Source: Bifidobacterium lemurum (GTDB lineage: Bacteria > Actinomycetota > Actinomycetes > Actinomycetales > Bifidobacteriaceae). From it: DNA of 64,000 nt. Position numbers and translations under genes: made by a program. The notes under the pieces are model-generated. The model did no database searches. It saw only the letters and a list, made by a program, of their open reading frames with translations, and had not been told where the DNA came from. Below, in pieces: positions 17,323-26,347 of the stretch; positions within the stretch are counted from its first letter, which is position 1, and the number at the start of each line of letters is the position of its first letter. The stretch spans positions 2,852,001 to 2,916,000 of the forward strand of contig NZ_CP062948.1 of assembly GCF_014898175.1 (NCBI RefSeq), read 5' to 3'.

Positions 17323-18722
17323 AGGAACAGCTCCTTGGCGTTGTTGAACGAGACGTTCTCGACCAGCGGCGCGAGGTAGTCGACGTCGTTCGGCACCTCG
17401 CCCCGGGCGGCCCAGTCGCCGATCAGCTCGCACAGGATGCGGCGGAAGAACTCGTGCCGGGGGAAGCTCAGGAAAGAGCGGGAGTCGGTGGTCATGCCCA
17501 CCGCGTTGCCCAGCAGCGAGGTTTCGGCCTGCACCTCCAGCTGCCGGCGGATGCCGGTGCGGGTGTCGTTGAACCACCAGGCGTTGCCCAGCGACAGCCG
17601 CTGCTTCATATCGCCTTGGAACGCGCCCATGACGGTGGCGATGGCCATGTAGTCGTTCGGGTTCAGCGAGTAGATGAGCATCTTCGGCACGTCGCCTCCG
17701 CGCGCGGCGGCGTCGAGCAGATGATACAGCGGTTCGGCGATGGAACGGTCGTTGATCGCGTCGTATCCGGTGTCGGCGCCGTGGATGCCGAATTCGCGGG
17801 TGTTGATGTTGCGCATGGCGTGCAGATGGATCTGCATGGTCCATCCCTTGTCCGAGTACAGACGCATGAGTTGGATCATGAAGGCGGTGCGGTACTGCGA
17901 CACCTCGAGCGCGGTCAGCTCCCTGCCGGCGCGCGCTTTGGCGAGGATCGCATCAAGTTCGGCCGGCGTGGCCTCGTCGTAGGTCATCAGGTCGGCGGCA
18001 TGGTCGGCCAGACGCGACCCGTGCTCGTGGAAGAAGTCGATGCGCCGGCTCATCGCGGCGATGAAGTCGTCGAACGAGGAGATGGTCGTGCCGCTGACGG
18101 CCTCAAGTCGCTCCACCCATTCGACGAAGCCCTCCTTGTCGGGGTTGAGGGCCTTGTCGGGGCGCATGGCGGGCAGCATGGCGAAGGTGTCGCCCTCACA
18201 CGCGAACTCCTCGTGGTAGTGCAGATCGTCGACCGGATCGTCGGTGGTGCACACCGTGTCCACGTTCATGCGGCGCAGCAGGGACCTGCGGGAGAATTCC
18301 GGGGTGGCGAGCTTGGCGTTGCATTCGTCGAAGATGGCTTTGGCGCTTTTTTCGGTCAGCGTCTCCTCGATGCCGAAGTAGCGGCGCAGTTCCATATGCG
18401 TCCACAGATACACCGGGGAGCCGATCGCCTTGTCCATCGTGGTGGCGTAGGCGAGGAATTTCTCCCACGGATCGCCCTCGCCGGTGATCAGCGCTTCGGG
18501 CACGCCGTTGGCGCGCATCAGACGCCATTTGTAATGGTCGCCGTAGTTGTTGCCATCGGTGAGCCATGCGGCGACGATATCCGTGAAGCAGGGGTCTTCG
18601 ACGATCTCCTCGGGATGCAGGTGGCAGTGGTAGTCGACCACGGGCATGGTCGCGGCGTGGGCGTGGAACAGTTCTTGGGCCAGATCGGTGGTCAGCAGGT
18701 AGTCGTCGTCCAGGAAATTCAT
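17313..18722 (-). CDS. uxaC: Uronate isomerase
   Basis: It isomerises D-galacturonate to D-tagaturonate, and D-glucuronate to D-fructuronate. The 469 residues match the family length and amidohydrolase-like fold. DYHCHLHPEEI at 30-40 has the metal-ligand histidines His32 and His34, and MQIHLHAMRNIN, YSLNPND and GNAWWFND follow further on. The start at 18722 has a GGAG ribosome site; the longer frame to 18830 is unlikely. A TGTTGCCA-type operator candidate lies 67 bp upstream. It follows LacI regulator 2 and precedes GH28 enzyme 1. Confidence 0.95.
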   Translation of the reverse strand: MNFLDDDYLLTTDLAQELFHAHAATMPVVDYHCHLHPEEIVEDPCFTDIVAAWLTDGNNYGDHYKWRLMRANGVPEALITGEGDPWEKFLAYATTMDKAIGSPVYLWTHMELRRYFGIEETLTEKSAKAIFDECNAKLATPEFSRRSLLRRMNVDTVCTTDDPVDDLHYHEEFACEGDTFAMLPAMRPDKALNPDKEGFVEWVERLEAVSGTTISSFDDFIAAMSRRIDFFHEHGSRLADHAADLMTYDEATPAELDAILAKARAGRELTALEVSQYRTAFMIQLMRLYSDKGWTMQIHLHAMRNINTREFGIHGADTGYDAINDRSIAEPLYHLLDAAARGGDVPKMLIYSLNPNDYMAIATVMGAFQGDMKQRLSLGNAWWFNDTRTGIRRQLEVQAETSLLGNAVGMTTDSRSFLSFPRHEFFRRILCELIGDWAARGEVPNDVDYLAPLVENVSFNNAKELFLCD

Positions 18723-18788
18723 ATGCACTCCTTCATGCTGGTTGCGTCGTGCCGTCAGCTTAAGGAGACGGCGGCCGCTTACGCCCGT

Positions 18789-18806
18789 TTGTTGCCAAAC
18801 GTTGTG
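18789..18806. promoter_or_regulatory. Candidate operator TTGTTGCCAAACGTTGTG upstream of uxaC
   Basis: This 18-bp site lies in the 127-bp gap between the LacI 2 stop and the uxaC start and differs from the uxaA site at three positions. Its presence suggests that uxaC has its own regulated promoter rather than depending on lacI read-through. Confidence 0.5.
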
Positions 18807-18849
18807 GACGGGGTTCGCCGCCGGCCACATGGATGCCGACCGAACGGCG

Positions 18850-19851
18850 TCACGCGCCTTCCCCGCCCGGACGGCGGGTGCTCTCGCGTATGATCAGCGA
18901 GGTGGGCACGGTGGTGATGTCCTGCGCGGGACGCTCCCCTTTGAGCCGGTCGAAGAGGATGCGCGCCGCACGCGTGCCCATCAGGGCGGGCGACTGGCGG
19001 ACCGTGGTCAACGTCGGCTGCGAGATCTGCCCGATCAGATCGTTGTCGAATCCCGCGATCGAATAATCCTGTGGGCAGTGCCTGCCCTGTCGCCGCATGG
19101 CGGCCATGAAGCCGACGGCCATCAGATCGTTGTGCGCCACGACCATGCCGGTGGGATCGTCAAGGTATTTTCCAGCGAAGGCGAAGCCGCCCTCCACCGT
19201 GGGAGCGCCCGGCCATAGTCTGCGCGCGGCGATCCCACGCGCCGCGCAGGCCTGCGAGACGGTATGCCAGCGGAATCCCACCGACCATGAGGTGGCTGGC
19301 CCGTCGAGATAGGTGACGCGGTCGAATCCCATGCGTTGGATATGGTCGGCGAGCTGTTCGACACCGTCGTTGATGTCGATGACCACGCTGTCCACGCCGC
19401 GCACGATGCGGTTGGCCGAGACGATGGGCCGGGTCTGCGCGCATTTGCGGATCATCGCGTCGGGCATGCGCGACGAGGTGAGGATCGCGCCGTCGACCAG
19501 CGGGGCGATGCGGTCGAAGGCGGTGCGTTCCATGGAGGCGCTTTCGCGCGATTCGGCCACGATCAGCGCGTAGTCGTGCGCGTCGCATTCATGCTGCACG
19601 GCACGGATCACGTCGGAGAGGAATTGGTTGGCGATATCGGGCACGATGACGGCGATGACGCCGCGGATGCCGCGCAGCGGCACGGTCTGCACCGGTTCGC
19701 TGTGGTAGCCCAGTCGGTTGGCCGCGTCGAAGATGATGGTGGCGGTGGCGGCGCTCACACGGTCGGGTCGGGCGAACGCGCGGGAGACGGTGGATGGGGA
19801 TACGCCGGCCTCCCTCGCCACGTCGCGGATCGTCACCTTGCCCTCGCTCAT
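18850..19851 (-). CDS. LacI-family transcriptional regulator (island regulator 2)
   Basis: A 333-residue LacI-type regulator. The HTH VTIRDVAREAGVSPSTVSRA is at about 6-25 and the sensor domain is complete to the usual LIIRESTRRP ending. It is paralogous to the LacI at 14616 and shares the Pro-Ser start of the recognition helix and the PG-PT-EGG-FAGKYL block. The start at 19851 is chosen by GGAGGGG upstream and by alignment of the HTH; the longer frame to 20022 is a shadow. Located between uxaB and uxaC on the same strand. The likely ligand is a uronate-pathway intermediate such as galacturonate, tagaturonate or KDG (inference). Confidence 0.9.
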   Translation of the reverse strand: MSEGKVTIRDVAREAGVSPSTVSRAFARPDRVSAATATIIFDAANRLGYHSEPVQTVPLRGIRGVIAVIVPDIANQFLSDVIRAVQHECDAHDYALIVAESRESASMERTAFDRIAPLVDGAILTSSRMPDAMIRKCAQTRPIVSANRIVRGVDSVVIDINDGVEQLADHIQRMGFDRVTYLDGPATSWSVGFRWHTVSQACAARGIAARRLWPGAPTVEGGFAFAGKYLDDPTGMVVAHNDLMAVGFMAAMRRQGRHCPQDYSIAGFDNDLIGQISQPTLTTVRQSPALMGTRAARILFDRLKGERPAQDITTVPTSLIIRESTRRPGGEGA

Positions 19852-19916
19852 GCGTATGCTCCCCTCCGCTCGCGCCTTGGTATGCCTCTGAGCATTCATC
19901 ATAGCGGAAGAAGGCC

Positions 19917-19956
19917 ATGAGGCCGCCACCCGTTGGCACCCGGGTAGCGGCCTCAT
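19917..19956 (-). terminator. Terminator-like hairpin after uxaB
   Basis: A 10-bp stem, ATGAGGCCGC with complement, and a GC-rich loop containing a second short stem (ACCCG/CGGGT). It lies between the uxaB stop and the lacI 2 start. No clear T-run follows, so efficiency is uncertain. Confidence 0.5.
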
Positions 19957-20050
19957 TGGGAAGGAAGGAACACGCATGACGAAACGGGTTCCACGTTGTT
20001 CGAATACGCGGCTTTGGGCCACCCATGCGGCCTGAGGCCCGCGCGTCGGC

Positions 20051-21496
20051 TCACGCCAATGGCGCGACCAGGGTTCTGATGCCTCCCGCGGCGATCGTCT
20101 CGACGTCGTCGGCGACCAGATCCGCCAATCCGTCGATGGCGGTGAGATCCTCGCCCCACAGGGTCGTGTCGGCGAGCGCCCGGACGACGGAGTCCCTTTC
20201 GGCGGTCACGCCCGCCAGGCGCGTCGTGACGTCATCGACATCGGCGACGGCGACCTCGACCGGGGCCAGCCGCGCGTAGGAGGCGATCAGGGCGGCGAGG
20301 GCGAGAGCGATGCGACGGGGCACGCCACGACCCTGTTCCACGTTGCGGTGCACGATGGGCAGCAGGCGCGCGGTGAACTTCGCCACGGAATTCAAGGCGA
20401 TGGAGTCGAGCGAATGTTTGACGAAGGGGTTGCGGAACCGTTCGAGCACGGCGTCGGCGAAGCCTTCGAGCTCATCCTCGGGCAGGGTCAGCACGGGGAT
20501 GATCTCCTCGCGCATCTCGCGTTCGATGAAGGAGCGCAGCTCGTCGTCGTCCATGACCTCGCCCACGGAGCCAAGGCCCGCCAGTCGCGCGACCTGGGCC
20601 ATGGTGGTGTGAGGGCCGTTGAGCAGGAACACCTTGCGTTCGCGATAGGGACGCACCTGGTCGCAGGTCACCAGATCGATGCCGAGCCGTTTCGCCGGCA
20701 GCAGCCGCTCCACCGTGGCTTGGGCCTCGGCGTCGCCGGCGATCACCCACAGGGCGAAGGGTTCGGCTTTGACCATGTTGTCGTCGCGGTAGCCGAGCTC
20801 CTCCCACAGCGCTTCGGCGTTGTCGCGCGGATATCCCGGGACGATGCGGTCGACCAGCGTGGAGACGAAAGTGTTCTCGCGCTCGAGCCAGTCGACGAAA
20901 TCCTCGCTCCAGCCGAAGCGGCGGGCGGTGTCCGTCAGGCAGCGCTTCAGAGCCGGGCCGTTGTCCTCGATCAGCTCGCAGGGTATGATCAGCAGTCCGT
21001 CGAGGCCCTGGTCGTAGCGGCGCTTGAGCAGTTGCGCCAGTTTGGCCGGATAGCTTTTCGGCGGCTTGGCGTCCGGCGCGTCCTCGTCGCTGAGCGCGAT
21101 GCCCGCCTCGGTGGTGTTGGAGACGACGATTTTCAGGTCGGGGTTGTCCGCCAAGGCGAGATAGCCTTCCCAATCCTCATACATGTCGACGGTGGCGCCG
21201 ATGGAGTCGATCAGCTCGCGGCTGCGGACCTCCCGGCCGTCCTTGAGGCCTTCGAGCATCACCGTGTACAGGCGGTCCTGCGCCTCGAGCTCCTTGACGC
21301 GCCCGTGCTCCAACGGTTGGACGATCGCGACATTGCCGTCGAACAGCCCCTCGTCGTTCAGCCGCTGGATGATCCAGTCCACGAACGCACGCAGGAAATT
21401 GCCTTCGCCGAACTGGACCACCCTGATCGGACGGTCCGCCGCCCGCGCCGTGGTCAGTCCGCGTTCGAGAGCCATGCCGGCATTGATGGGTTCCAT
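20051..21496 (-). CDS. uxaB: Tagaturonate reductase (altronate oxidoreductase)
   Basis: It reduces D-tagaturonate to D-altronate with NADH, the second step of galacturonate breakdown. The 481 residues fit the long-chain mannitol dehydrogenase family. The N-terminal RVVQFGEGNFLRAF (about 25-38) is the pattern of UxaB rather than of mannonate/fructuronate reductases. KVFLLNGPHTTMAQVA and KFTARLLPIVHRN are the catalytic-domain landmarks. The start at 21496 has a GAGGA ribosome site. The TGTTGCCA-type site is about 130 bp upstream. UxuB (fructuronate reductase) is the nearest alternative. Confidence 0.88.
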   Translation of the reverse strand: MEPINAGMALERGLTTARAADRPIRVVQFGEGNFLRAFVDWIIQRLNDEGLFDGNVAIVQPLEHGRVKELEAQDRLYTVMLEGLKDGREVRSRELIDSIGATVDMYEDWEGYLALADNPDLKIVVSNTTEAGIALSDEDAPDAKPPKSYPAKLAQLLKRRYDQGLDGLLIIPCELIEDNGPALKRCLTDTARRFGWSEDFVDWLERENTFVSTLVDRIVPGYPRDNAEALWEELGYRDDNMVKAEPFALWVIAGDAEAQATVERLLPAKRLGIDLVTCDQVRPYRERKVFLLNGPHTTMAQVARLAGLGSVGEVMDDDELRSFIEREMREEIIPVLTLPEDELEGFADAVLERFRNPFVKHSLDSIALNSVAKFTARLLPIVHRNVEQGRGVPRRIALALAALIASYARLAPVEVAVADVDDVTTRLAGVTAERDSVVRALADTTLWGEDLTAIDGLADLVADDVETIAAGGIRTLVAPLA

Positions 21497-21624
21497 ATGA
21501 GTTCCTCGTTTCGCTGTGGCGTCCAATCAGGTCGGATCCCAAACCGATACGCCACACCCACGTGGGTTCCCGGCTTGGGATTGATGCCCTCAAGGCTACG
21601 GCGAAACGAGTCGGGCCCGTCAAC

Positions 21625-21642
21625 ATGTTGCCATGGATTGCA
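21625..21642. promoter_or_regulatory. Candidate operator ATGTTGCCATGGATTGCA upstream of uxaB
   Basis: It shares TGTTGCCA and the following -TTGC- spacing with the uxaA and uxaC sites. It lies in the gap between GH28 enzyme 2 and uxaB, so uxaB may have a separate promoter. Confidence 0.5.
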
Positions 21643-21670
21643 AAGGCCGGCGGCGCAGCTCAGCCGTCCG

Positions 21671-23242
21671 TCAAGACACGGCGGCCTTGAACGGACGGCT
21701 GGGGTCGGCGACGGGATTGGCGGCGGCGTCGACGCGGTCGAACACCACTCCGGCGCAGTCGCACAGTTCGACGCGTCCGCAGCCGCCATCCACGCCGCCC
21801 AACGTCACGTCTTTGAACACGATGTCGCGGGCCTCATGGCCGGGCTTGTCGAATCCTTTGACCAGCACGGCCGTGCTGGGATACACGTCGTCCGCGGTCT
21901 CGCCCCAATAGCGTCCGAGCGCGTGCAGCCGTTCGAACCGGAAACGCTCGAAATACGGCTGGCCCGGCCCGCTTTCGCCGTCGTCGTTGTAGGAGACCGA
22001 ATGGATGGTGACCGCCGCGACGGTCGAGTCGCGCACGCTGACGTCGCGCACGTATCCGCCGCGTTTGGCGGTGGCCTTGATATGGATGCCGTACCGCGAG
22101 CGCGCGAGGTCGACGTCCCAGATGCGCACGTCCTCGACGCCGCCCGAAATCTCCGAACCTATGGCGATGCCATGGCCACCGAGGGCGGAGCATGAGAATA
22201 TCCGCACGCGGCGCGTGGGCCGGTTGATGCGGTTGCCTTCCGGATTCTTGCCGGATTTGATGGCCACCATATCGTCGCCGGTGTCGAACGTCGTGTCGAA
22301 CAGCACGCAGTCCTCGCTGGAATCGGGATCCCATCCGTCGCCGTTCCACACGCCGGACGAGCGGATCGTCGCCCCATGGGTGACGATATGACGCGAATAG
22401 ACGCAGTGGATGTTCCAGCTGGACCCGTCCTCGAAAACCAGTCCGGCAAGCTCGACGCGCTCGGCGTTGCAAATGGAAATCAGACGACCCCTGACGCGTG
22501 CCGGAACGGTGTCCTCGTTCTCGCATGCGGCGATGTAGTCGGCCATGTCGTCGAGCTCTCCGCCCATACGCACGCGTTCGCGGTCGATGGTGGCGCGCAT
22601 CAGCCGGGCGCCGCCGCCGCGAATCGTCCCCTCCCCCGACAGCCGCACATCATGGGTGGTGCATCCGGCCGTATGGTCAAGCACGCCGACATTGACCAGG
22701 CTCGCATAGCATTCGCGCTCCACGCCTTCGAAGCGGCTCCATACGCGCGGCTCGTAATCGCTTGGGTCGACGCTTCCCTGCAGCGTTCCCCCGGCCTTCA
22801 CATGCAGTTCGCTTTCCGAATGCATGGTGAGGGCCCCGGTGAGGAACACGCCTGCGGGTATGACGACACGGCTGGAGGCGTCGCAATCGTCGAGCGCCTG
22901 TTGGATGGCCCGCGTGTTCATCGTCACGCCGTCGCCCACGGCGTTGTATGGCGGGCGAGACACGTCGATGTCGCGTTTGACGGCCTCCGTGCGGAAGCTT
23001 CCCCCGGCGAGTCGGATCGCGCTCGCCCCTTCGGGAAAGCATGCGCGCAGCTCCACGTGGTAACGGCGATCGGGAGCGAGCCCTTCGATGGTGGCGAAGG
23101 TCCGTGCGACGCGGGCCGCGGGCACGCCGTCGACGAACAGCGTGTACACGGTGCCACGGTCGGCCCGCTCGGGCTTGTCCCAGAACAGGGTCAGCGTGGT
23201 GGCGGTGGCGCATGCGTCGAACATGTCGAATCCGTCGGGCAT
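21671..23242 (-). CDS. GH28 polygalacturonase-family enzyme 2 (divergent)
   Basis: A 523-residue GH28-like beta-helix enzyme distinct from enzyme 1. Motifs are NGDG at 300-303 in place of NTDG, GDD at 322-324, GHG at 356-358, and HIK at 387-389 in place of RIK. The three catalytic aspartates and the histidine are kept. A fibronectin-III-like N-terminal segment (about 10-85) is followed by an exo-polygalacturonase-style start to the helix. No signal peptide. The start at 23242 has AAGGAG nine bases upstream. It lies downstream of the GH115-like gene with 58 bp between. The altered motifs suggest a different uronide linkage or an aglycone with side chains. Confidence 0.85.
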   Translation of the reverse strand: MPDGFDMFDACATATTLTLFWDKPERADRGTVYTLFVDGVPAARVARTFATIEGLAPDRRYHVELRACFPEGASAIRLAGGSFRTEAVKRDIDVSRPPYNAVGDGVTMNTRAIQQALDDCDASSRVVIPAGVFLTGALTMHSESELHVKAGGTLQGSVDPSDYEPRVWSRFEGVERECYASLVNVGVLDHTAGCTTHDVRLSGEGTIRGGGARLMRATIDRERVRMGGELDDMADYIAACENEDTVPARVRGRLISICNAERVELAGLVFEDGSSWNIHCVYSRHIVTHGATIRSSGVWNGDGWDPDSSEDCVLFDTTFDTGDDMVAIKSGKNPEGNRINRPTRRVRIFSCSALGGHGIAIGSEISGGVEDVRIWDVDLARSRYGIHIKATAKRGGYVRDVSVRDSTVAAVTIHSVSYNDDGESGPGQPYFERFRFERLHALGRYWGETADDVYPSTAVLVKGFDKPGHEARDIVFKDVTLGGVDGGCGRVELCDCAGVVFDRVDAAANPVADPSRPFKAAVS

Positions 23243-23300
23243 GGTCGTCGTCTCCTTATTGGCATCCTTCATCGTCCATCGCGTGCGTGCCGTCCGCCGT

Positions 23301-25388
23301 CTAGACGATGCGGTCCTCCCATTTGACCAGCATGGCTTCGAACAGCTCGTCGTCGGTCAGATGGTTCTCCAGATTGAGCAGCGTGGTGATCTTCGCCTCC
23401 TCGCGGCTGTAGATGAAGTCGCGCTGCCACTGGTAGAAATGGGGGCCGTCGCCCATGGTGCGCAGGAACGCCATCAGACCGGAGATCACCCACGCGCTTT
23501 GCGCGATGTCGGTCAGGCATTCGTTGGCGTAGAAGCCCTGCCATACGCCGTGCTCGCGGCTCAGCATGGCCAGGCGCGCCTTACGGTATTCCCGTCGGGC
23601 CAGACCCGCGTACCAGAACGCGTGCTGCCAGTCTCCGTCCAGTCCCCGGCGCAACGCCTTGCACACCAGATGGGCGCCTTTGCAGCAATGCGCGTAGACC
23701 CGTGCATGCAGGGCGATGGAATCCTCGAACAATCTTGCCGCCGGTTCGTCCATGACGCCCGCCGCCAGGGTGTTGCGGGTGACGAGCGCGCCGTATCGTT
23801 CGGCGCCGCGTACGGCGATCTGGTCGACGGTTTCGATCTGTTCGCCGAAAGACTCGTCTCCGGTGGCCCAGAGCATATCCTCGCAGGTTTCGCCGCGTGC
23901 GCGCATGAACTGGGTGATCAGCATGCGCGGGCAATGGTTGAAGTACTGCTCGGCCGCATGCTCGTCCCATCGCGCGCCGAACGGCACGGCCGCGTCGAAG
24001 TATTCGCGGTACGCGCGTCCCACCGCCTCGGCGTCGCGCGCGCCGTAATACGTCGTCGTGAACGTCTCCATATGGCGGTCGACGAGGCGTTGGCAGGCCG
24101 GGTCGATGGTATTCCGCGCGCAATCGGTGTCGGTGGGGGTCTCCCGCGCGGGCACGCCTTCGCGCCAGAGCGTGGCGATCAGGTCGAGGTAGTAGGCGTG
24201 TGGCTTGACGTTCGACGAGTTGACGATCCAGAAATCTCTGCCGCCTCGGGCGAGCACCGTGCCGAGTTCGCGCACGATATGGGCCGGTTGGTTGGGTAAT
24301 GTGGTGATGTGGTTGGCGGCCTGCAGATCGTAGAAGCTCGCATGGTAGTAGATGCCTTGGGCGCCCTGGTAGGTCGGGTCGGGCATCGCGTCGATGCGCG
24401 GATTGTGGTTGTTCTGACGGCGGGTGACCATACGTCCGAAGCCGTTGTCGGACCAGATGGTGATCACGTCGTCCGGCAGATCGAGCACGCCTTTGCGGTA
24501 CAACTCCAAGGTTTCGCCGTACAGGTACACGCAGCAGCGCGCCTGGGCGTCGGCCTCGAGCACCATCCGTCGTTGGATGCCGATGATCTCGCTCATCAGC
24601 GCGCCGCGTTTGGCGTCGGTGTCGTAGGACGGATCGCTGTGCCAGAACGGGGTGTCGCCTTGGCCTCGGAAGCCGACGTTCCAGATCACATGCTGGCCGC
24701 GCCGTGATTCGATCGATTCGCGCCACAATCCGATGAACAGGTCCTTATGCTCGTCCCATGAGGGGTTGAGTTCGGGATAGGCGGAGGAGAACAGCCGCGC
24801 CCCCAACGGCTCCGCATGGTGTTGGGCGATGCGCAGCCCGCGTTTGGCGGCGGCGCACGCATGATGCGCGGCGTTGTTGCCGGTGCCGGGGATGACCATA
24901 TTGCCGCCGCAGCGCAGCAGCGCCTCGAACACCATCTGCCACGGCAGGTCGGGATCGTTCTCCAGTTGCCATCCCATCAGTAGCACTTCGTCGTTGACGA
25001 ACCATCCTCGTTCGGCGACCGCGAACGGCTTCGACGCATAGGCGTAGCCGTCCTGCACTTCGACCGCCCCCACCCGGCCTGGACGCCAGTCCATCCAGAA
25101 CCACAGATTCGGCACGCCCAACAGTTCGCGGCTGATATGGTACAGGCCGTAGACGAATCCGAGTTCATCGCCGGCGCTGACGCGCAGTTCGGCCGCGCCC
25201 GCGGCGACGCGGAACATGCCGTCGGCAAGCGAGGCATCACAGTCGCACACGATGCGGGAGGCCTCCGTGCGGGTCGCGGACGCGTCCGAACACACTGTGG
25301 CGAGGTCGCGGCGCAGATCCTCGGCGGCGGCGCGCACCGCGTCGGAGCGGTCGCTCACATCGATGAGGGTGGTGGCGTCAAGTTTCAT
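23301..25388 (-). CDS. GH115-like alpha-glucuronidase (divergent, short)
   Basis: A 695-residue protein with the order of features seen in GH115. An N-terminal alpha/beta domain is followed by GWFVNDEVLLMGW (about 139-151) and the rest of the barrel: GFRGQGDTPFW, LYLYGETLELYRKG-like and PDDVITIWSDNGFG (about 305-318). GIYYHASFYDL comes next. It is shorter than typical members (roughly 800-1000), lacking most of the C-terminal domain. No signal peptide. The start at 25388 follows AAGGAG. GH115 enzymes release alpha-1,2-linked glucuronate from xylan. In this pectin setting the target could be glucuronate side groups on rhamnogalacturonan or arabinogalactan. Family assignment is by motif memory, not by search. 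Confidence 0.7.
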   Translation of the reverse strand: MKLDATTLIDVSDRSDAVRAAAEDLRRDLATVCSDASATRTEASRIVCDCDASLADGMFRVAAGAAELRVSAGDELGFVYGLYHISRELLGVPNLWFWMDWRPGRVGAVEVQDGYAYASKPFAVAERGWFVNDEVLLMGWQLENDPDLPWQMVFEALLRCGGNMVIPGTGNNAAHHACAAAKRGLRIAQHHAEPLGARLFSSAYPELNPSWDEHKDLFIGLWRESIESRRGQHVIWNVGFRGQGDTPFWHSDPSYDTDAKRGALMSEIIGIQRRMVLEADAQARCCVYLYGETLELYRKGVLDLPDDVITIWSDNGFGRMVTRRQNNHNPRIDAMPDPTYQGAQGIYYHASFYDLQAANHITTLPNQPAHIVRELGTVLARGGRDFWIVNSSNVKPHAYYLDLIATLWREGVPARETPTDTDCARNTIDPACQRLVDRHMETFTTTYYGARDAEAVGRAYREYFDAAVPFGARWDEHAAEQYFNHCPRMLITQFMRARGETCEDMLWATGDESFGEQIETVDQIAVRGAERYGALVTRNTLAAGVMDEPAARLFEDSIALHARVYAHCCKGAHLVCKALRRGLDGDWQHAFWYAGLARREYRKARLAMLSREHGVWQGFYANECLTDIAQSAWVISGLMAFLRTMGDGPHFYQWQRDFIYSREEAKITTLLNLENHLTDDELFEAMLVKWEDRIV

Positions 25389-25494
25389 GTCGGAACACTC
25401 CTTGCACAAGGGTGGTGGAAGCGGGTGCCTGAGTCGGAGGTGAAAGCCGTGCCCGGTTTCGCTCAGGCTTCGATTCCGGGCACGACGGTCTTGT

Positions 25495-26205
25495 TCAGGC
25501 GGTCTTGGCCGCCGCGGGGTCGGGGTCGTCGACGATGACGTGGCGTCGCAGCGCGGGCCAGGCGGTGTGGACGCCGATCAGGCCGATCAGGCTGAACCCG
25601 ATCAGGGGCATCACCCACACGGTGGCGAGCTGCCCCGCCCAGCTGAGCGCTATCAGGGCGAGCGTGGCCGCGAGGGCGAGCAGGCTCTGGGGCAGGCGCA
25701 CGGACAGCAGCAGCACGCTGTTGGCCAGGAGTTTGCCGACCGGCAGATCGGTGAAGGCGACCATCGGGAAGAGATACATCATGGCGCACGCGTCCAGGAC
25801 GGCCACGACCAGCAGTAGGCCGGCCGCCATCATGCCCGGCGTGCCGGGGTGGACGCGCGGGTAGAACCACACGCCGAGAAGCGCGGCGGCCAGCACGAGC
25901 AGCATGGCCCATCCGGCCAGTGTGGAGCGTTTCCACTCCGTGCGGAACGTCGTGAGGTAGTCGTGGACGGGATAGCAGACCTTGCGCCGGACCAGCAGTC
26001 CCGCCACGCGGCTCATGGAGGCCATGGCGCAGGGGATCGTCACGACGGGGACGCAGGTGAGCAGGAACAGCAGGTTGAGGCCGACCAGCCGGGACCAGTG
26101 CCATTTGACCACGCAGAGGAGCAGCGCGACGCCTTTGGGATCGCGCTGGCGGTCCGACTCGTGGGACGAGCCGCCGTAGAACAGACCATACAGGTTCAAT
26201 GCCAT
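25495..26205 (-). CDS. YesL/DUF624-family membrane protein
   Basis: A 236-residue membrane protein with about five or six hydrophobic segments. The N-terminus MALNLYGLFYGGSS is the typical start of the YesL (DUF624) family, found beside sugar ABC importers in rhamnogalacturonan loci such as Bacillus yes genes. I place the start at 26205 (GGTGA five bases upstream); 26217 is equally open in frame. Function in the family is not established. It may assist the ABC permeases. It lies 142 bp downstream of the second permease, after an inverted repeat. Confidence 0.75.
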   Translation of the reverse strand: MALNLYGLFYGGSSHESDRQRDPKGVALLLCVVKWHWSRLVGLNLLFLLTCVPVVTIPCAMASMSRVAGLLVRRKVCYPVHDYLTTFRTEWKRSTLAGWAMLLVLAAALLGVWFYPRVHPGTPGMMAAGLLLVVAVLDACAMMYLFPMVAFTDLPVGKLLANSVLLLSVRLPQSLLALAATLALIALSWAGQLATVWVMPLIGFSLIGLIGVHTAWPALRRHVIVDDPDPAAAKTA

Positions 26206-26289
26206 AGGAATCACCATGCCTGAAACAGTGAGACGAACGGAAAGGGACGGGCGGGACAAGCCGGGTCCGCACGATGCGGGGAGGGGGTC

Positions 26290-26326
26290 TTCCGTGGGCG
26301 GGAAAGGAGGAGACCCGCCCACGGAA
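26290..26326. terminator. Hairpin between ABC permease 2 and yesL-like gene
   Basis: A perfect 13-bp inverted repeat, TTCCGTGGGCGGG with complement, and an 11-nt loop. There is no T-run on either strand. It may cause partial termination or stabilise the 3' end of the transporter transcript. Confidence 0.5.
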
Positions 26327-26347
26327 AAGGCTCGGGATGCCTGCCGG

